The notes under the pieces are model-generated. The model made no database searches. It was given only the letters and a program-made list of their open reading frames with translations, and was not told the DNA's origin. The position numbers were made by a program, and so were the translations under genes. Shown one piece after another: positions 44,607 to 55,784 of a stretch of 64,000 nucleotides of DNA (position 1 is its first letter; each line of letters starts with the position of its first letter). This DNA comes from Rhipicephalus microplus (taxonomy: Eukaryota; Arthropoda; Arachnida; Ixodida; Ixodidae): NCBI RefSeq assembly GCF_043290135.1, contig NC_134705.1, positions 61,531,771 to 61,595,770 of the forward strand, read 5' to 3'.

Positions 44607-45572
44607 TCATTTAACATGGCTGTCACGAGGCTCTGTTATCTGCTTTTTTGTTTTCTTGGCACGCTCCAAGGAGCCACGCCGCTCTTTTGGCACCAAGGGT
44701 ACCGATGTATCCATCGTCTCCTCGGAGGCATTGGATGCCCGCACTTGCGAGCTTGTATTTTGAATATTGAGGCTCTCCTGGTGAGGCGAGGCCTTGAGAC
44801 CGGAGGACTTTGGAGTCTCTGGTCTCTGTTTAAGAGTAGGCGGTGTAGTCTGGACTACAGCCGCCTTGGGGGCAGGTGCCACAACCGCCGGCTCGGTATG
44901 CGCGGGCCAAAGGAGTGGCGAGGGCTGGTGAGGTAGTGCCCCTTGACGTACCGTATCAGCATGTGTTGGGCCACAGAATGGCGAGACCCTTTTTCTTGCT
45001 TCCTCAAAAGAAATGCTTTCTTTCACCTTCAGTGTTACCTCTTTCTTTCTTCAATTATGCGCACGAGCGTGAATATGCGGCACGTTTTGCTTCGCATTTT
45101 ACACAGTGTGGCGGTTGCTTGCAGTTTCCAGACACATGGCCTAGGACTCCAAATTGTGCACCAGTCTGGTGACCACGACAGCTTTTAGAGCCATGGCCAT
45201 ACCTCTGGCATTGGCAGCAACGATGAAGGTTTGGTATGTATGGCCTGATCTAAGTCTACGTGTACCCAGTTTGAATAGTTTCTGGCAGATTACTGAAGCA
45301 AATGGGAGTATTAGGTGTTTTGTTGGTGTTTCTTTGTTGTCTCTTCTGTTGATGATCGTTTGTACATTGGTCAAATTCTGACTCTTCCACCCCTCCAGAA
45401 GTTCCGCTTTAGTCAGGCCAAGCAAATCAGCATCAGATACTACTCCCCGGGTTGTGTTCATTGATGTGTGTGGTGTTACAGTGATTGGAGTGTCACTAAA
45501 AACAGACAGATTGTGTAGCTTCTCAAATTGTTCTTTGTCACGAACTTCGAGGAGGAGATATCCACTGGCCAT
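44607..45572 (-). pseudogene. LINE copy 2 ORF1 (broken)
   Basis: It begins MASGYLLLEVRDKEQFEKL, paralleling copy 1. The knuckle region near 45230-45130 is degraded, with the frame running into LGTRRLRSGHTYQTF rather than Cys-rich words. The C-terminal part (45026-44607) is open and ends KERRGSLERAKKTKK...SHVK. The 156-bp duplication of copy 1 is absent. Confidence 0.8.
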
Positions 45573-46290
45573 TTTGGTAACTTAGTACCCAGCCTCAAGA
45601 GTTTCTGTAAGACACCTGGCTACTACAAAGAGAAATACAGTTCTGGCTTGCTTGCCACTTTTCTCCTAAGTATAACATGAAAATGGGGGAAGTTTTCATT
45701 TGATTGTTTAAAAAGCCAAAGTTCTCGGTGCGTACGCACTTTAATGTGATACGATCACTTAACAGGTGAAAATTTCTATGCATGCCTGTTTAATTTCCTT
45801 TAGAGGCAATGGCGGCCACCCACCACGGAGCCCAACGTGGGGTGGCTACAAGTTTGCGGATGCTAAAAACTGCAGACACCAGCCGTACAACGCTACTATA
45901 ACCCAATGTGCCTAGACCAAGGTAGCCTATTTGCACAGGGTTAACCCTAGCCGCCAGGAAGTTTGGAAGTAACCAGAAGAAAGTAGAAGACAGGACAGAT
46001 AAAAAGTGAGAAATAAAGAAGAAGATGTTGGGAGAGAGAAATAGGAAAAGACGACTGCCAATTTCCCCTGGGTGGGTCAGCCCAGGGATGCCGTCTACGT
46101 GAAGCCGGGGCCAAATGGGTGTGTTGGCTCTGCCGGGGGGCCTTAAAGGTCCTACCACCCGGCGTCTGTTCACACCCAGGATCCCGTTTTCTCCGGACAC
46201 AGCAAAGCCACGCATGGCTAGGTGTGGGAGAAAGTCGAACCCCCCTCCCCCCCCCCCCGTTAGCTCGTGTCCATGGTGTCGCTACACACC

Positions 46291-46364
46291 AAACACACCA
46301 AACGCCTGCGTAAGCAGATGTCCCTCCAAACACACCAAACGCCTGCGTAAGCAGACACCCCTGC
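46291..46364 (-). repeat. 37-bp tandem duplication at the 5' end of LINE copy 2
   Basis: The word aaacacaccaaacgcctgcg followed by taagcag starts at 46291 and again at 46328 on the plus strand. Copy 1 has only one such unit near 4970-5005. It duplicates part of the presumed promoter region. Confidence 0.8.
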
Positions 46365-46381
46365 GGGGAAGGCATCTGCCC

Positions 46382-46829
46382 TGCAGTGGGCGTAGTAAGG
46401 CTCTTGATGAATAAGAAACATGAAAGTAAACTAACAATGTATCCAGCGCAAGTAGGTCGTGAGCCTTTAAGCACTAATAAATTTGAGCGAGACTATAAAA
46501 TTGTGTTCCAATCAATGTCAACGTTGAATCCACTCGGGATTATTAAAATAAATTGCGTCGATAGAGTGTGTACCCAGTGAACTACAGATAAATAACATTT
46601 AACGAAGACTAATATTGTGCAAATGGCTGAGGAAGACAGATACATTACTAACTTTGACACGACAAGAAAGCACTTTATGCAGCAAAGGACTGGATATTCA
46701 TGCGTCATATATTACACGCATCAGTATAAATGCGTCAGCTCTCACATATTATCGGCACCTATGATCTATGGGAAAACGAGTAGTCTCAATGAAGCCGCAG
46801 GCAACAAAAAAGCTGGGGCTAAACTGCTG
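46382..46829. other. Unassigned DNA downstream of the M13 pseudogene
   Basis: No clear polyadenylation signal in minus orientation close to the stop, and no other feature, was recognised. Confidence 0.35.
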
Positions 46830-48914
46830 TCACCTGTCGAAAAATGTGCACTTGTTCGGTGGGTTCATAGGCGATTTTACGGGGCAGTGAAATACTTCAG
46901 CGAATATGGGTGAGCTCATGGCCGGGACATTGAATTCGTCGCGCATGGGTTGAGGCCTCTTAGAGCACATTGAGTAGCAGTATGCCAGGAAAAAATCTGC
47001 AGTTAGGTGAACATCTCCAAGTGAAGAACCTTGAAGTCTATCAGGGCTCGATAGTCCACCGCCACGGCCGAAACGCATGTTTCGAAAACAATCTCTAGCC
47101 CTGGCATAATAGGCAGCGCTCGCATCGGATGCCATGTGGTGCTGTCCGAGCCTGCGAGAACATCACAGTTTGCCTTTCTCTCGTATGCTGCGGCCGCCTC
47201 GCTCGGCCCCAAGCCAGGCTTGGCGCTTCCCCGTATCGTCCACCGTGACGCCTATTTCGTCGAACTCCCTAGCCATCTGTCGAGCTGCAAAGGAACCGAT
47301 GGCGCCGTATTTAATCGCCAGCGTTGCGTCCTCGTAGTACATCGGCGGGCTGAGGGTCACTAACGCGATCGCCATGGAGTTCGGTAAATACAGGTAAAGC
47401 TCCCGACCATAGCGTGGAACCATGCGAATGTTGTACACGTCCGCGAAATGTTTCTGATTGTGAAGCCGCTGGAAAACATTAGACGCGTTCACCAGGTTCG
47501 TCACGAAGGTGTTGCTGCCCATGTCTGGAAATACGCTGTACAGTTCCTCCCTCTTTTTCGCGCTGAAGAAGCTTCCATTCGGAAGTACGACGTAAGACAT
47601 ACTGTTCAGCTTAGCGTAGACCATTTCCTTGCTATTGGAATCCATCCAGCTGAGATTTCTAATGAGGCCCTTCGCTTGGTCTTTGATTCGACGGAAGAAA
47701 TCGGTCACGTGCTGTCCGTCCTCTTTGTCGCGATAGCTGTGGGTAAGCATCTTTGCCCAGCCGAGCAGCCCCAGATGAGATCCGACGTATTCCACGCAGC
47801 CGAGTTGTTGCATCTTTACCGGTTCAATCTCTGTGCCACCGAATCGCAGTGAAGGAGCCCCCAAAACAGCCCAGAGGTGCGTCTGAATAAACATCCAGGA
47901 TATTCCGGTGGTCAGCTTGTCATGACCCAGGGCCCTCAGCAAGTGGTCGAGGTTCTCCAGTATCTTGACATCCTCGACAATCGCTGTGTCATCGCCGGTC
48001 CAGTTGTACTGCTTGTCATGCTTCCTTAAAAGAGTAAGCCACAATCCTGCTGGAACTGATGGTGTCTTTCCATCTAGGGCGCTCACTTGGAACCAGTTTT
48101 GGCGAGGAGAGCCGTACATGAACGCAAACTTAGCTTTGAGTATGGTGTTCCCAATATCGAGCAGCTCTGCGGCGGTCACGCCAGCTTGCGAGCCGGTGAT
48201 CTTTAGAGCATCGTAATAATTATTCACGTAGCTCTCATATGCTTCGACCGTCCTCACAGGACGCAGCTTCTCCTCCCAGACGTTATCTAGGCCACCGCGG
48301 GAGACAAGCAGGGCGACGGACTGGCGCATGGCAACTGCACTGACATCGAAGAAGAAATTCATTTCCCTGTTCAGCGCCAGGTTCACCATGACGTCGAGAG
48401 GGTGGGCTGCGTGTCTAGGATTATGCTCGGGTCATAAGAGACCCAGGGAGCGCCGGAGATCAGCGAACTCCTTTAGGTTGTGCTGCTTCTGCGTGCTGGC
48501 AATGAGGCAGCTTTCGAAGAACTGCGTAGCCTTGCTGCGCTGCTGCGGTGCTTTGCCTTGCTGCGCCAGGTCTTCTTTGGCTTCCTCGATCGCAACGTCT
48601 AATGCAGTAGCTACCATTCGCGATTCGGTCGTCGTTTGGCGCCGAGGATCATCCCAACCACCACACACGAACGCGTGGAAGTCTTGGCATGGGTCGATGG
48701 ACCAGTTGATGGCAGCGTAAAGCTCCTCACGAAATGCTGCACAGTCGTCGCTCCGGCACGTATCCTTGCGTTTTCGGGGCTCTTCTATGGTGACGATGTA
48801 GATGAGCACTGCCATCAGGATGAGCAAGACGGTGATCGTCGGGACGACGAACAGCAGGATAACCTTGCTGTGGTACATGGCCTCTGCTTCAGCTTTCGCA
48901 CTTGCTTCGACGTA
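46830..48914 (-). pseudogene. Neprilysin-like M13 metallopeptidase pseudogene, active site lost
   Basis: The likely start Met is at 48876-48878 (MYHSKV), followed by a membrane segment (ILLFVVPTITVLLILMAVLIYIV) and an ectodomain with DPCQDFHAFVCGGW, the M13 N-terminal signature. The domain continues to LYLYLPN...TLSPPMYYED. Where M13 enzymes have the zinc motif HExxH it reads AARQMAREFDE (47268-47290), and the second motif ExxAD is replaced by LPIMPGLEIVFET. An in-frame TGA lies at 48432-48434 (Trp expected). Frameshifts lie near 47213 and 47020, after which the C-terminal part (FFLAYCYSMCSKRP...SPMNPPNKCTFF) ends at 46830. A polypyrimidine-AG acceptor lies at 48915-48930. The coding part has no intron. 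Tick genomes carry expanded M13 families; a retrocopy or decayed paralogue are both possible. Confidence 0.88.
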
Positions 48915-51155
48915 CTGCAAGGAATAAAAAAAGGCTTCAATGGTGAATCTATGCATTTTTTGTACAATTGGGTTAACGGGCTAATGTTTCATACCACAAG
49001 ACGCCCTCCGCTATACTTAAACGGCTAGTTGTCATCGGTGGGCACCAACGTCGCGAGAGGTACGACAGAACAGCGCTGAATTCGTACATGGCACAACACA
49101 TTACAGAGAACGGATGACTATTCGCAACTTTTGTGACCTATTGGTGGCGCGACTATACATAAAACATGGTGGTCGTTGGGATGATGGCCCCGCAAGAGAC
49201 AATACGGGAAAGTGCACTTTAGGCGAAGACTGCAATTTTTCGCGCTTGGGTGGTCCTTGATTCATCTTTTGGGAACGTAGGTGAGTGCTAACGTACTATA
49301 TTAAGTAAATAAATGCCGGGTACAATATTGGGACTATAATATGCGCAAAATTGTATCGTATCATGCAGACGAACTAAGCGCAAGAACTACAAACCTGGAA
49401 GTTGCCGTACTCGTGCATAAAATGGGTGAGGCATACATTCACAAACCTTAATTATTTGCCTGCTAAAATAACCCTTTAAACCTTGATGAATTATTAGGGC
49501 GGTAATTTGAACGGGACGCTTAATTTTCCTCCCGGAGCATCGATCGAGGCTCGCTATGAAAACAGTCAGCTTTTTTTTTAATTTCTACGTTCTCTTTAAC
49601 TCGAGTAACTCAAAGGGTTACTGTAATATTGAGGTCGTTCACAATGTATAAAAGCGACTACAAACGCGTGAGAACAAGCAGCAGCGTCTGCAGTTTTAAG
49701 CAGGTTCAAAACTTCAATCATCTCAACAGAGCTTCCGGCCGTCACCACTCAGCGGCGCCGCGGTACCTGGGAGTTGCGAATATTTTAGGACAACTTTCTG
49801 TCGCATTGAAGGGAAGGCTATGGAGGCAAAGTGTGCATGCGCCACCACTGTAGAATACAGTGCCACGAATTCTTCCGTCTTTTCCGCGTGAAAGTAACAA
49901 AGAGTCAACTTTATTTTCTACTAGATTCTGTTTACAAAGAGACTCTGCACGCGCCGAGGAGATACCATTATTTGTTGTTGCTTCCTGAAAAGGCACTTCA
50001 CGTTTTGGTGCATCTGAAAACGTCGTACGTTTTACGTGCACCTCAGTCTAAATGGCGTCTTCGCCTTTTGGTGAGTGCGCGTGGCCCTCCAGCTATTCCG
50101 ACAACTCTCCGAGGGAGCTTGTGTCAAAGTTCTCTCACGAATGGCTGTGTCAGTAGGCGTATCACTTTGTGTGGAGTGGAATTACTTGAACGCAGCGACC
50201 ATTCGAAACGCAAGACGAACAAGACGACTTCGCGGAGCAGTGCAGGAGCAGTAGCTTCGCCCACGTAGCCTTCACTTCATTGCCACAGAAAGTCATCCTG
50301 GAGTATAGCAAGGAGCATCCTAAAGATAGCGTTTTAAAGGGCCCCTCACATGCTAACGCCACCAATTTTCATTATTTCCGGGATCTTGCAAGGCGCCGTT
50401 CAGTAAGCGCTTTAACAAAATAGTTCATATCTTTCAAGTTTTGACTACGTGAGACGATTACGAAGTCTTCGTTATATACCTCCATCATGTAGGCATTGAT
50501 GACAAATATAATACGGCACAATTTTCTACAGGCCAAGCTCGAGTAGGGTGACGCGATAGGGCTAATTGGTGAAGCATCCTGAACGCAAATAAAGTTAAGA
50601 TACATATTCCCCTTGATAGAAAGCATTGCAGGATGCCTTAGCGAACTCTACTGCAGTTTGAAATTACACCGTCGCACTCTACGACAATGAGCTTCCACGC
50701 ATGTTGCTGGCTAGTGCATAGAGTATATCAAACACTTTTTGTTCTGCCTATTTGCTGAATAGCAGAAAATTAACTTACTTGCTAAACAATGAACTCGACC
50801 GTAATTATGTTCAGGAAGTTGTGGATAAATAGAAAAACGTCAGTTGCGCCACGAGGGCGAAGCAATGAATGGGATAGCAACAACTCGGAATGTGATGCTG
50901 AGGATGACTGGCAGATCGGAACGTTCAGCGCACTACTCACACAGAAATGGCACACGAAAAGAAGACACAAAAGACGAAGGTAACAAACAACGTTTACAGC
51001 TCGACGCTTAACGTGCTGTTTAAACAAACAAAACTGTGGACTACCTCTCTCAAGGGAACCCTGACGGGATGCGAAGCAGCAGCGGTGCACACGGCGTTGA
51101 CCCGGTTGAAACGGGCGTCGACGCGGGTGCTGAAAAAATGGTTTGAAGCGAAACT
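48915..51155. other. Unassigned intergenic DNA
   Basis: Upstream of the M13 copy. Several frames of 60-165 codons occur on both strands without recognisable domains. The stretch 50335-50640, beginning aaagggcccctcac, has the look of a dispersed non-coding repeat, but this could not be confirmed. The upstream exon of the M13 copy, if any, was not located. Confidence 0.35.
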
Positions 51156-51349
51156 CGGTGTAGTGTTGGGAGACGTAGAGGGCGCCGACCAGTGCGGACG
51201 CGAGAAGATCGGCTCCCGTTTCTGTTATTTTTTTCGTTAGGATTTTTGTGGTGCCTGTGCTCGAGCTGCGTTTCATTCCACGCAGTTTCTTCTAACCCTA
51301 CCGGGCTCAGCCTAGCGTCGACAGCGAGGGGCGGTAGAAAAGGGGCAAC

Positions 51350-52981
51350 ATGCCCGAAGTAGAGATGGTGGAAGGAGAGGAAATCTCTCACGAAGAAGCC
51401 AATCGCCCCAGTTGGACGACAGCGCTGGGCCGTAACAAGAAAGCTCGTGTAGAAACGCCAGTTTCCGCGGGCAACGCATCACATGTGGGCTCGAAGGGAG
51501 GCCGCCGCACGGCAGCCCCGCAAGGTGCAATGAAGCGCCTCGCAGCTGCATCGAGGCTCTCCCGGCTGCCGAGGAACCACATACAAATTATCGTCAGGCC
51601 GAGGGACGGACTTGACGTCAGAAAAGTAAGCCAAATTAGGCTCGCACAGGCTATTGCCATGGCGGCTGCTCTTGCCCCGGCAGAGACGGAAGGGTACATC
51701 GTTCGCCCAAACATCGCCCAGAACATTCTCGTAGTTTTCACACTGGAGAAGAAGAACGCAAACGCCTACGCCGCGATCCAACAGATTCGGATAAGTGAAG
51801 GAATGTACCATGTGGCGGCATATGTCGTGGCCCCCGATAACGCCTGTAAAGGAGTCATACGAGGAGTGGACACTGACATCAGCGAGGCCCAGCTCCAAAC
51901 GATGATCGTCAACCAGCGAAATCCGAAGGCCCTAGAAGCCAAAAGGGTCAAGAACACCACCACTGTGGTAGTGCTTTTCGACGGCATGAAGGTACCAAAC
52001 TATGTCATATGTGGCGTCAGCATGCTGCGCTGCACGCTCTACAAGCGCCAAACCGACGTGTGCTACGCGTGTGGAGGTCTTGGTCACAGGGCCGATGTTT
52101 GCCCCAACCCCAACAAGAGGGTGTGCAGGGTCTGTGGGCTCGTGTCTCCACCCGACGATCACCAGTGCTCGCCGAAATGTGCCCTTTGTGGAGGCCCACA
52201 TCCGACGGCGGACAGAACGTGCAAAGAACGCTTTCAAGTTCCTTACGTCGTGCGACGGAGAAGACGATGGCGCCGAAAGCGCGTCAAAAAGTCTCAGCAA
52301 CAGCTGGCCGAAGAGGACCGGTCAAGGGATTCCAGCGTGGCAAGTGCTCCCAGGCAGGGGCGTTCCGTCACGCCGGCTGGCCGCCGGCGCGACCGCTCCA
52401 GGGGCTGCACTCGCACCAAAGGGCCCTCTTGCTCCCGGGCACGAATCCAGGAAGTACCTACCTGGGCGGATCGAGCCAAGCCGAAGCCAGCGGCGGCGCC
52501 ACCAGAGGTAACGCAGGTACCATTGCCAGAGCTTAGGGAAGACCCCAGGGTAGCTAAGTTGATCCAAGAGAATGCTTGCCTTAAGGCAGAGATTCAACAG
52601 CTGAGGGCTGACCTTGAGTCGTTCCGCAAACATTACTCCTCGCAGAGTGAGAGACAACAGATTCCCCCACCAGGGGACGTGCAGGCGCGCTCGGGAAAAC
52701 GTAGGGCCTCACCCCCCCCCCAAGGGGAGTGGGATGCTATGGAGACAGAATCCAACAGCAAGGCTCTGGAAAGCATGCAGCAATCGATTAAACAACTGGC
52801 TGATAGCATGACTACCCTACTGAAAAGAGTGTCGTCTCTTGAAGGTACACAGGCAGCCCTAGCTACGGGTAGCTCGCCTCCGAAAGGCCCGAACAGGTCA
52901 CAGTCGCCTGCAGGCGCGGTAACAGTCAACCCGACAGGAGATTGGCTGTCTCAGAACCGTAATTATGTCGAACAACACTAA
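51350..52981 (+). CDS. LINE ORF1: Gag-like RNA-binding protein, intact
   Basis: The 543-residue frame is open throughout. The N-terminal third is basic (residues about 60-85: RLSRLPRNHIQIIVRPRDG). The central part carries three zinc-knuckle-like units at about residues 237-297 (CYACGGLGHRADVC, CRVCGLVSPPDDHQC, CALCGGPHPTADRTC), the arrangement of R1/I-group ORF1 proteins. An Arg/Lys-rich segment follows. A short coiled-coil-like stretch (KLIQENACLKAEIQQLRADLE) lies near residue 400, and a second helix-prone part follows near 465-500. It is expected to bind LINE RNA and bring ORF2 to DNA. Its stop overlaps the ORF2 start by 17 bp. Confidence 0.88.
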   Translation: MPEVEMVEGEEISHEEANRPSWTTALGRNKKARVETPVSAGNASHVGSKGGRRTAAPQGAMKRLAAASRLSRLPRNHIQIIVRPRDGLDVRKVSQIRLAQAIAMAAALAPAETEGYIVRPNIAQNILVVFTLEKKNANAYAAIQQIRISEGMYHVAAYVVAPDNACKGVIRGVDTDISEAQLQTMIVNQRNPKALEAKRVKNTTTVVVLFDGMKVPNYVICGVSMLRCTLYKRQTDVCYACGGLGHRADVCPNPNKRVCRVCGLVSPPDDHQCSPKCALCGGPHPTADRTCKERFQVPYVVRRRRRWRRKRVKKSQQQLAEEDRSRDSSVASAPRQGRSVTPAGRRRDRSRGCTRTKGPSCSRARIQEVPTWADRAKPKPAAAPPEVTQVPLPELREDPRVAKLIQENACLKAEIQQLRADLESFRKHYSSQSERQQIPPPGDVQARSGKRRASPPPQGEWDAMETESNSKALESMQQSIKQLADSMTTLLKRVSSLEGTQAALATGSSPPKGPNRSQSPAGAVTVNPTGDWLSQNRNYVEQH

Positions 52982-54305
52982 TGAACAGGTCGTGTGTCAG
53001 TGGAACTGTGCCAGTTTCAAAAGGCGCAGGGCTCCACTGCTGCACTTTATTGCTTCTCAGGCGGTCAAACCGCACGTAATTAAGTTACAGGAAACTGTCG
53101 GTGATGCGCTAACTTTCCCGGGCTATCGAGTCGTCTCGGTGCGCGAGCAAGGGAAGCGCGATTTGGCAACCTTGGTCGCAAAAAAGTGCTCCTTTCATGA
53201 ACACAAACTACAGCTTGGCAACAGCAAGGCTGAGGTCATTATCCTCGAAATAATCCCCAACAGCTGGCTCAAGAACAGCGTATTTCTCCTGAATGTGTAC
53301 AGCTCGCCGTCGGACAAGCGGCAGGGGTTCGCTTCGATCATGGCAAAAGCGGTGGCTCTGGCCAGGGGGGCCCCCATTGTAGTAGCGGGAGACTTTAATG
53401 CTCCGCACGACGCTTGGGGATACGCCAGGCAGTCCCCCAAAGGCAACAACCTTCTAAAGGCCGTATCTAGCTGTTCTCTTGAATTGATTACGGACCCTCA
53501 ATACCCGACAGGAATTGGCACATCGGTGGTCCAAGACACAACTCCAGACTTGGCGTTCGTCAAGAACGTCGCCGGAACAAGGTGGCAAAATTTGCAAGAG
53601 AATCTAGGTAGCGACCACTTCATAGTGACTATTACCCTAGCAGTCAATGCAGCTCCCCCCAGGGAATTTAAAGTAACGGACTGGGATGCCTTTCGTAAAT
53701 TGCGGAAGGAGGACCAGGATGAATACGACAGCTTAGACAGCCTCTTTGCAGGGCTCAAGGAGGACGCTAATGCTGCGACCAAGGTTGTCAAAACGAACCT
53801 GAGGGTTGATCGGATGGATGCACGCCTCGCGCATCCCTTAGAGGCTAAGAATTCCATCCTGTCCCAGTGGAGGACGCAAAGGCTCAATCGCAGACTTCGA
53901 AAGAAAATTACGCAACTCAATCGCGAGATCGAAGCCTACTCTATTGAACTCTCCAAACAGCAGTGGAATGAAGTATGTTCTTCGGTGGACGGGCAGATGA
54001 GAGTGGGGGCCAAATGGAACCTCCTCAAACCATTACTTGATGGGTCACAGTCGAAGGGAAATCAGCGATTGGCTATTGACAGAATCGTTCACAACCAAAG
54101 AGCGAAGGGAGTGTCCGAAAAGGCCCTCCTGAAGAGGTTAGCGGACAGCTATCTTCCGCTGGGCCCTTCCGGCGATGCGGACTATCCGCATTACAGGGGT
54201 GGAATGGTGGCGGAGCTGGACGCACCTTTAATTGAACGAGAAATTGAAGGTCCTCCACGAGCTCAACGGGCGCTCTGCACCGGGCCCGGATGGAATCTCA
54301 AATAA
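52965..54305 (+). CDS. LINE ORF2 first segment: endonuclease and RT entry
   Basis: ATG at 52965 lies 14 bp before the ORF1 stop codon, in another frame, suggesting coupled re-initiation. The APE-type endonuclease shows VVCQWNCASFKRRR, LQETVG, NVYSSPSDK, VVAGDFNAPHDAWGY (catalytic D and N), TPDLAFVKN and LGSDHFIV (catalytic D-H), all with family residues. A basic linker (QRLNRRLRKKITQLNREIE) follows. The frame is lost near 54290 in the RT entry (ALCTGPGWNLK), where the next segment takes over. Confidence 0.88.
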   Translation: MSNNTNEQVVCQWNCASFKRRRAPLLHFIASQAVKPHVIKLQETVGDALTFPGYRVVSVREQGKRDLATLVAKKCSFHEHKLQLGNSKAEVIILEIIPNSWLKNSVFLLNVYSSPSDKRQGFASIMAKAVALARGAPIVVAGDFNAPHDAWGYARQSPKGNNLLKAVSSCSLELITDPQYPTGIGTSVVQDTTPDLAFVKNVAGTRWQNLQENLGSDHFIVTITLAVNAAPPREFKVTDWDAFRKLRKEDQDEYDSLDSLFAGLKEDANAATKVVKTNLRVDRMDARLAHPLEAKNSILSQWRTQRLNRRLRKKITQLNREIEAYSIELSKQQWNEVCSSVDGQMRVGAKWNLLKPLLDGSQSKGNQRLAIDRIVHNQRAKGVSEKALLKRLADSYLPLGPSGDADYPHYRGGMVAELDAPLIEREIEGPPRAQRALCTGPGWNLK

Positions 54306-55784
54306 GCTCTTACGTAACTTGGATGGCAAATCCATCGAGAAGCTTACCGAGGAAGTCAACAAAATCTGGGAGACGGGGCACGTCCCCGAATCCTGGAAGA
54401 CAGCTTCGGTAGCGCTCATCCCAAGCCAGGCAAACCTCTGGCTTTGGAGAACGTGCGACCCATCTCGCTTACGTCCTGCGTAGGCAAGGTGGCCGAACAT
54501 GCGATTCACCATCGGGTATCCGAGTACATAGAAAGCAGAGAGCTATTTCCACACAATATGGTAGGATTCAGACCTGCACTATCCACACAGGACGTGATGC
54601 TCCTTATCAAAAGACAAATCATTGACAACAGCACCAGGGATACTAGAGGCATATTAGCTCTAGACCTAGCCAAAGCTTTTGATAATATCTCGCACAAGTT
54701 TGTGCTTGAGGCAATTTCGGTTATGGGTCTAGGACAACGGTTCCACGCATACGTTAGGTCTTTTCTCAGGGATCGCAGGGCTACCATTAGGATCGGTCAA
54801 ATCCAATCCACGGAATTTACCTTAGGAGCGAGGGGCACCCCACAGGGGGCAGTTATCTCTCCTCTACTCTTCAATATTGCCATGAAGGGCCTCTCGGAGC
54901 GACTCGCTACGGTGTGCGGGGTAAACCATGCTCTCTACGCGGACGATATCACCGTGTGGTGCATGGGAGGGTCCGACGCCGGGGTAGAGCAGGCGCTTCA
55001 AGAGGCATTAGACATCATGGAGAACTTTCTAGTCGGTTCGGGCCTGAGCCTGTCATCGGCAAAGTCTGAGTTACTAGTATACAGACCCACCCGACAAGCA
55101 TTGAGGAACCTCACTCCTTTAGAACAGAATCCCATAGCTTTATACACACGGGATGGGCAGAAAATACCCAGGGTGGACTCCATCAGGGTCCTCGGACTCC
55201 TGCTAGAGTCCAAGGGGGGCAACTCACGAACTATAGCCCGCATCACCTCCAAGACGGAGAACATGCTTAGGCTCATACTCAGGGTCTCGAACCGCAGGGG
55301 TGGGCTGAGCGAGAGCAATCTCCTTCGGCTCTATCATGCATTTCTCATGAGCCACATTAATTATGTCGCTTCGGCGTTGCGCTGGTCCAAAAGAGAAGAG
55401 GCAAGAATTGATACACTAATGCGCAAAAGCATAAAGCGAGTTCTAGGCTTGCCTATCCACACTAGCACCGAGAAGCTCCTACAAATGGGCATGCATAACT
55501 CCCTCTCGGAGGTAATCGAGGCCCAGCAGATGGCTCAGGTCGTGCGACTATCGTCCTCGAGGGCTGGTAGGCGCATCCTGGAATCCATAGGCTGCGGTCC
55601 TACGGAGACGAACCAGCGTAATGTAACACTACCACTCTCGATCAAAGGCACGTTTTCGGTAGCTCCACTTCCAAGAAATGTCCACCCACAATACAATGTA
55701 GGGCGCCGCATAGCTCGGGCCCGTTCCTTATCAAAATCAGTTGCAAACAGACCGCATCTCGCGACCTTTGTCGATGCAGCCTAG
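54232..55784 (+). pseudogene. LINE ORF2 second segment: reverse transcriptase
   Basis: RT entry (VLHELNGRSAPGPDGISNKLL, WKTASVALIP) in one frame to about 54430, then the main RT in another: ENVRPISLTSCVGKVAEHA, MVGFRPALSTQDV, LALDLAKAFDNISH (catalytic D), RGTPQGAVISPLLFNIAM, and HALYADDITVWC (intact YADD). The thumb continues to TFVDAA and then TAG at 55782-55784 where the RNase H should continue. Two indels near 54290 and 54430-54450 and one nonsense codon separate it from a working ORF2. Confidence 0.88.

Larger units (their letters stand above)
40430..46368 (-). mobile_element. Near full-length I-like LINE (copy 2)
   Basis: The minus-strand element begins at 46368 with ccccgcaggggtgtctg, the same start as the plus-strand copy at 4957. 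It contains ORF1, ORF2 (endonuclease, RT, RNase H) and ends in a CAT/CGT array at about 40430-40468. The flanks aacgcctttgccc (40417-40429) and aaggcatctgccc (46369-46381) agree at 10 of 13 positions and may be an aged target duplication. All coding segments are broken. Confidence 0.85.

Noticed and set aside
50782..51276. 164-codon minus-strand frame upstream of the R1-like LINE
   Set aside because: It runs across the LINE boundary and target duplication, so it is a chance frame.
52924..52981. ORF1/ORF2 overlap as a programmed frameshift signal
   Set aside because: ORF2 has its own ATG just before the ORF1 stop, so re-initiation explains it without frameshifting.
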